NCBI RefSeq assembly: GCF_025913575.1
Contig: NZ_CP109785.1
Span: 3,658,001 to 3,722,000, forward strand
Source: Halocatena marina
GTDB taxonomy: Archaea > Halobacteriota > Halobacteria > Halobacteriales > Haloarculaceae
DNA length: 64,000 bases
Reading direction: 5' to 3'
The notes below the pieces were generated by a model. That model was not told the DNA's origin. It did not search any database and saw only the letters and a list, made by a program, of their open reading frames with translations. Below are positions 60,771 through 64,000 of the stretch, one piece after another; the first letter of the stretch is position 1, and each line of letters starts with the position of its first letter. The position numbers and the translations under genes were made by a program.

Positions 60771-62669
60771 TCAGTACTTTCCAGCTGTGAGTTGGCGACC
60801 GCACTGCGATCGGTATTCGCTTTGCAACTGCATCGCTGACGCGGCTGACTTGTTCTCGTATCGGAAGCGAACGACCACCGTTTCCTGTTCTCTCGTCGTC
60901 TCGAACAAAATCCGGTCGGGAATGCGTTGCAGTTCGGTCGAATTGTTCGTAGCGACTGTGGTTTCGGTCGATGCGCTCTGCTCTGTGCGCTGCAACATGA
61001 GCCACGATTGAACTGCCTTTTGATCCATGTACACGACCGATTTGACTCGCGGGAACGATCGTTCTGAGTCCACGAGTCCGCTGGGAGCACCGATCAGCTG
61101 AACGGTCGTCGATTCGCCGAGTTCACCATCGAGCTCGTTGTCGAGTCCAACGAACGTTTGGCGATTTAGCTCTCCTGCTGTTTCCCAGCTATCGTACGGG
61201 TGAAAGAGGGGCGAGGTTGCGACGATCGGAACAATCAACAACAGAACAATCCCGACAAGCGCAATGTTCTGATCGAGCGGCGTACTCCACTGTCGGGACC
61301 GATCAGAATCTTGCGTCTGGTCGCTGTTCCAGATCTCGCGGCCCGCGCTGACGAGCACGAGTGCAAGAATCGCCATCGCCGGGATCACCGAGAGATAACC
61401 GGTACGGATCGTGTACAGACCGTTCCGGAAAAACAGTGCGAGGGGAGCGAGTAGCCAGATGACGAAGAACGCGAGCGCTGGTTGGATCTCTGTGAATGCC
61501 GATGCACGGGTCGTCATCGCCCACAAGAGACCGGCACAACAGCTGCCAAGAAGAATCAAACCGACGGCGGCGTGCGCCATACTTGGATACAGATACGAAT
61601 GGCGAGGCGCTGGCTGACGATACACGAGATAGCCGAGAATCTCCCATTCAGGTGAGAAGGCGATCAACAACGCAATTGTTGTACAGCCACCGATGAAGCC
61701 AGCGAGCAGCGGTGTACTAGTGGCACTCGATCGCTCTCGGTGAAGCGACGAAACACCACAGAGCGAGACGAGCACGATCAGCATCGCCAGTATGAGCAGC
61801 ACACCCATCCAGAGTCCGCCAGCGGCGAGTCCGTTTCCGATAACGTCTGCCGGATACGCGAGCGAGATCACGTACTCTACCACAACGCGTATTTCATCCA
61901 CGAGCGTCACTGGTCCGCTCCGAATGTGGTGATAGCCACCGAGTCCTCCCAACACCGCAACGCGCACAGCGAGATACACGACCGTAACAACACCGAACGG
62001 GATCACAGCACGAACTGCTGTTCGGAGCGCGTTGTACGGACCAGTGTCGTACTGCTGTATTGCCGTCCACACGAACAGCAGTCCGGGCACGAGAAGAGCC
62101 GGTTCTTTTGCACCGAGCGCGAGCGCATACAGCACGAGCGCCCCCACGAGATTCGCCCTTCCATCACTCGCTGTCTTATTTTTGCTCCGAATGTACAGTG
62201 TCAACGATCCGAGCACGAATATCGCCATAACGATGTCGTGACGACGTGGCGCTGCTGGCACGACCTCGGCCATCAGCGGATGCAATGCGACCAAAACGGC
62301 GCTGAGCTGCCCGACGATGCTGTCATTGGTTATCTCGGTGACAACGATTGCGACGAGCACGACCACGACGCCGTGCAAGACGAGGTTGGTGAGATGGTAT
62401 CCAGTTGGATCGAGTCCCCACACTGCGTAGTCGATCGCGTACGAGAGGCTAGCGATCGGCCGATAGAACAGCGCAATGTCAGTGAAATCAGCCTCGTACA
62501 TCATCGGCTGGGTGAACAGCTCCACAGCGTCTCCGACGTTCAGCACCCGACTCGAAACGATCAGCTTCGTTGTGTCTGTTGCCACAAACCAGTACGTTAG
62601 TGATTCGATGTGTGCGACGATTGCCAAAAGAAAGAGAGCGAGCTGACGCGAGCGGTTCATGATTGTCAT
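60771..62669 (-). CDS. Multi-pass membrane glycosyltransferase-like protein (TMTC/GT39-like)
   Basis: 632 aa. About eleven to twelve membrane helices occupy residues 8-450, followed by an extracellular-type C-terminal domain of about 165 residues. Early loop acidic residues (Y-E-A-D-F-T-D, Y-R-P-I-A-S-L-S-Y near 59-77) and A-L-H-P-L-M-A-E near 127 resemble lipid-sugar-dependent TMTC/PMT transferases. A TATA-like element 26 bases before 62669 supports the start. It is probably an enzyme that transfers a lipid-linked sugar outside the membrane. It is convergent with the flippase-like gene. Confidence 0.75.
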   Translation of the reverse strand: MTIMNRSRQLALFLLAIVAHIESLTYWFVATDTTKLIVSSRVLNVGDAVELFTQPMMYEADFTDIALFYRPIASLSYAIDYAVWGLDPTGYHLTNLVLHGVVVVLVAIVVTEITNDSIVGQLSAVLVALHPLMAEVVPAAPRRHDIVMAIFVLGSLTLYIRSKNKTASDGRANLVGALVLYALALGAKEPALLVPGLLFVWTAIQQYDTGPYNALRTAVRAVIPFGVVTVVYLAVRVAVLGGLGGYHHIRSGPVTLVDEIRVVVEYVISLAYPADVIGNGLAAGGLWMGVLLILAMLIVLVSLCGVSSLHRERSSATSTPLLAGFIGGCTTIALLIAFSPEWEILGYLVYRQPAPRHSYLYPSMAHAAVGLILLGSCCAGLLWAMTTRASAFTEIQPALAFFVIWLLAPLALFFRNGLYTIRTGYLSVIPAMAILALVLVSAGREIWNSDQTQDSDRSRQWSTPLDQNIALVGIVLLLIVPIVATSPLFHPYDSWETAGELNRQTFVGLDNELDGELGESTTVQLIGAPSGLVDSERSFPRVKSVVYMDQKAVQSWLMLQRTEQSASTETTVATNNSTELQRIPDRILFETTREQETVVVRFRYENKSAASAMQLQSEYRSQCGRQLTAGKY

Positions 62670-62912
62670 CCGTGATCACTGCCCCAACGGATTAAATTCT
62701 ATGTGTTGACGAGAGTACAATAGTGAGATCAGTGCGTGCTCTGCTGATACAGCTCGTATTTACTGCTCGGAGAGGGTGCTGTCACGGACACAATCTCGCG
62801 GTTCCAAGCGATGGAGGATTTCTGCAGACATCTCTGTTGAGTGGTTGCTGACCGTATGAATGTCGTATCAGATGAATATCAGAGATGGTCGTTTTGTGTT
62901 CTCCAGAGTCGC

Positions 62913-64000
62913 TTACACCAAGCTAGAACCGTCGAACGAGGTTCGATCGTACTCGATCTCCATCAGATCGAGGATCGTAGGTGCGATGTCGAATAGATCG
63001 ACATCGCCGATACGCGCGTTGGCATCGTCGATGAACAGACAGGCGTTTTCGAAGCTGTGCATTCCGTTTCTGGGGCCAACTTCGAACACATCTTTCCCGC
63101 CTTTGAAGCCAGCTTTGAGATCGAAGCCGTGATTCGGGATGACGACGAGATCGGGTGCGATGTCGTCGTGCTCGCCACGGAATGCGTCTCCTTTCGTGAC
63201 GACTCGGTCTGCAACTGGTTTTCCGTCTGGTCCTTCGAGTCCGTTAATCAGCTCGGTGAGCTCGTCCAGCGTGCTCTCGTACTCGTCCTGACTCACGCAG
63301 CCGCGCGGCTCACGTCCTTCGAGGTTGACGTAGAACCGACCTGGAATGAGCGAGTACGCGCGCGTGTCGTCGGAGATATCGTCTAGCTCGCTGTGATCAT
63401 CGGTCCGGTAATCGAGCCAGCCCTGCTCTTGCAGCCACCTATTGCAGTGAACCTCGTAGTCTTCGCTCGTGAAGCCGTGGTCACTCGCGACGACGAGTGT
63501 CGTGTTGTCATCGAGCTGGTCACGGAGTTGACCGATGTAGTCATCGACCTTGCGATAGAACTCCATGAACGCCTCTCGGTTCTCTCCGTCGCGTTCGTAG
63601 TCTTTGAACAGGAAGTGATTAACCCGGTCAGTGGTCATGAAGACGCCGAAGAAGAGGTCCCAATCGTCCTGTTCGATGTAATGTTTGAACGCCTCGAAGC
63701 GGGCATCGATTGTCTCGTGAGCGTCCTCCATGAACTCGCTCTTGTCCTCCTCGTGACCAAGTTTGGCATTCACATCGATGCGGTAATCCATGCTTTCGAG
63801 TGTTTCACGGATCTCGTCGGGATACGCGCCCTTTTCGACACCAGGCGAGAGGAAGCCCGACACCATCCGCTGGACATTTCGCTGGGGTGGGAACGTGACT
63901 GGAACGTTCATGACCGTGGCATCACGGTCGGCGTCGGTGACGCGGTCCCAGAGTCGGGTCGCTTGCACATCTCTTCCCATCGGAACGTATGTGTCGTACG
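62913..64000 (-). CDS. Alkaline-phosphatase-superfamily phosphodiesterase (N-terminus beyond window)
   Basis: At least 362 residues; the frame stays open to the window edge, so the start is missing. Superfamily motifs include F-M-T-T-D-R-V-N-H-F near 122, a metal-binding S-D-H-G-F near 173, and G-M-H near 316 (numbering from the first in-window Met). The sequence resembles type I phosphodiesterase/nucleotide pyrophosphatase proteins used on sugar- or lipid-linked phosphates. No membrane helix is seen in the visible part. It is co-directional with the 60771 gene, 243 bases upstream of it. Confidence 0.85.
   Translation of the reverse strand, partial: YDTYVPMGRDVQATRLWDRVTDADRDATVMNVPVTFPPQRNVQRMVSGFLSPGVEKGAYPDEIRETLESMDYRIDVNAKLGHEEDKSEFMEDAHETIDARFEAFKHYIEQDDWDLFFGVFMTTDRVNHFLFKDYERDGENREAFMEFYRKVDDYIGQLRDQLDDNTTLVVASDHGFTSEDYEVHCNRWLQEQGWLDYRTDDHSELDDISDDTRAYSLIPGRFYVNLEGREPRGCVSQDEYESTLDELTELINGLEGPDGKPVADRVVTKGDAFRGEHDDIAPDLVVIPNHGFDLKAGFKGGKDVFEVGPRNGMHSFENACLFIDDANARIGDVDLFDIAPTILDLMEIEYDRTSFDGSSLV

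Noticed and set aside
61740..62600. A 286-codon plus-strand frame, His/Arg/Asn/Glu-rich.
   Set aside because: It is antisense to the membrane glycosyltransferase gene. Hydrophobic codons read backwards give this composition, and no domain is recognisable.

Overview
The window is a 64 kb chromosomal stretch from a haloarchaeon (class Halobacteria); I do not name a genus. Four things support this: the predicted proteins are strongly acidic; the FtsZ1, SecE and Spt5 genes lie together; there are archaeal-type enzymes for shikimate, F420 and tetrahydromethanopterin metabolism; and many start codons sit 25-30 nt downstream of TATA-like boxes, as expected for leaderless archaeal transcripts. Gene density is high and most genes look like ordinary chromosomal housekeeping genes. 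I see no rRNA, tRNA, CRISPR array, intact insertion sequence or prophage.

Layout. 1-1.7 kb: end of a 2-oxo acid dehydrogenase E1 operon (E1 alpha, E1 beta, a lone lipoyl domain). 1.7-8.9 kb: small haloarchaeal conserved genes, a YgfZ/GcvT-like folate protein, the division protein SepF and a cobalamin-binding-type protein. 8.9-9.9 kb: a HEPN/nucleotidyltransferase toxin-antitoxin-type pair. 10-13.6 kb: the E1-like enzyme UbaA, a membrane protein/HTH pair and a membrane-anchored double HTH regulator. 13.6-15.4 kb: mer and cofE (C1 and F420 metabolism). 15.5-22.7 kb: a phosphoesterase, a Nudix/eIF2B-like fusion, an APH-fold protein, a 2-hydroxyacid dehydrogenase, endonuclease III, dehydroquinate synthase II and a HAD phosphatase. 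23-27.3 kb: a probable trpC-trpB-trpA-aroA' operon with two TGTACA boxes over its promoter, divergent from an alkyltransferase-like gene. 27.6-35 kb: a MEDS/GAF/BAT regulator, an AN1-rhomboid protein, endonuclease V, an SDR and glycerate 2-kinase pair, and a Get3-type ATPase. 35.3-43.7 kb: aminotransferase, CinA-like protein, Spt5/SecE/FtsZ1, DtdA, a decayed transporter-like gene and AroE. 43.8-56.8 kb: acidic HHH protein, aminotransferase class IV, Hsp20, Nudix CoA pyrophosphatase, a GT81-like glycosyltransferase, MFS, oxidoreductases, and a gene apparently cut by an in-frame stop. 56.9-64 kb: a cluster with an NAD-dependent epimerase, a prenyltransferase like decaprenyl-phosphate phosphoribosyltransferase, a PHP phosphoesterase, a flippase-like membrane protein, a multi-pass glycosyltransferase-like protein and an alkaline-phosphatase-superfamily protein.

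Functional threads. Aromatic amino acid synthesis is well represented: ADTH synthase (AroA'), dehydroquinate synthase II (AroB'), AroE, TrpA, TrpB and TrpC, plus a PabC-like class IV aminotransferase. Cell division is represented by SepF and FtsZ1. The points most worth following up are the TRP-box-like operator pair at trpC, the possible lipid-linked pentose/glycan cluster at 56.9-64 kb, and several proteins whose family-defining catalytic residue has been replaced (alkyltransferase-like, APH-like, HEPN).
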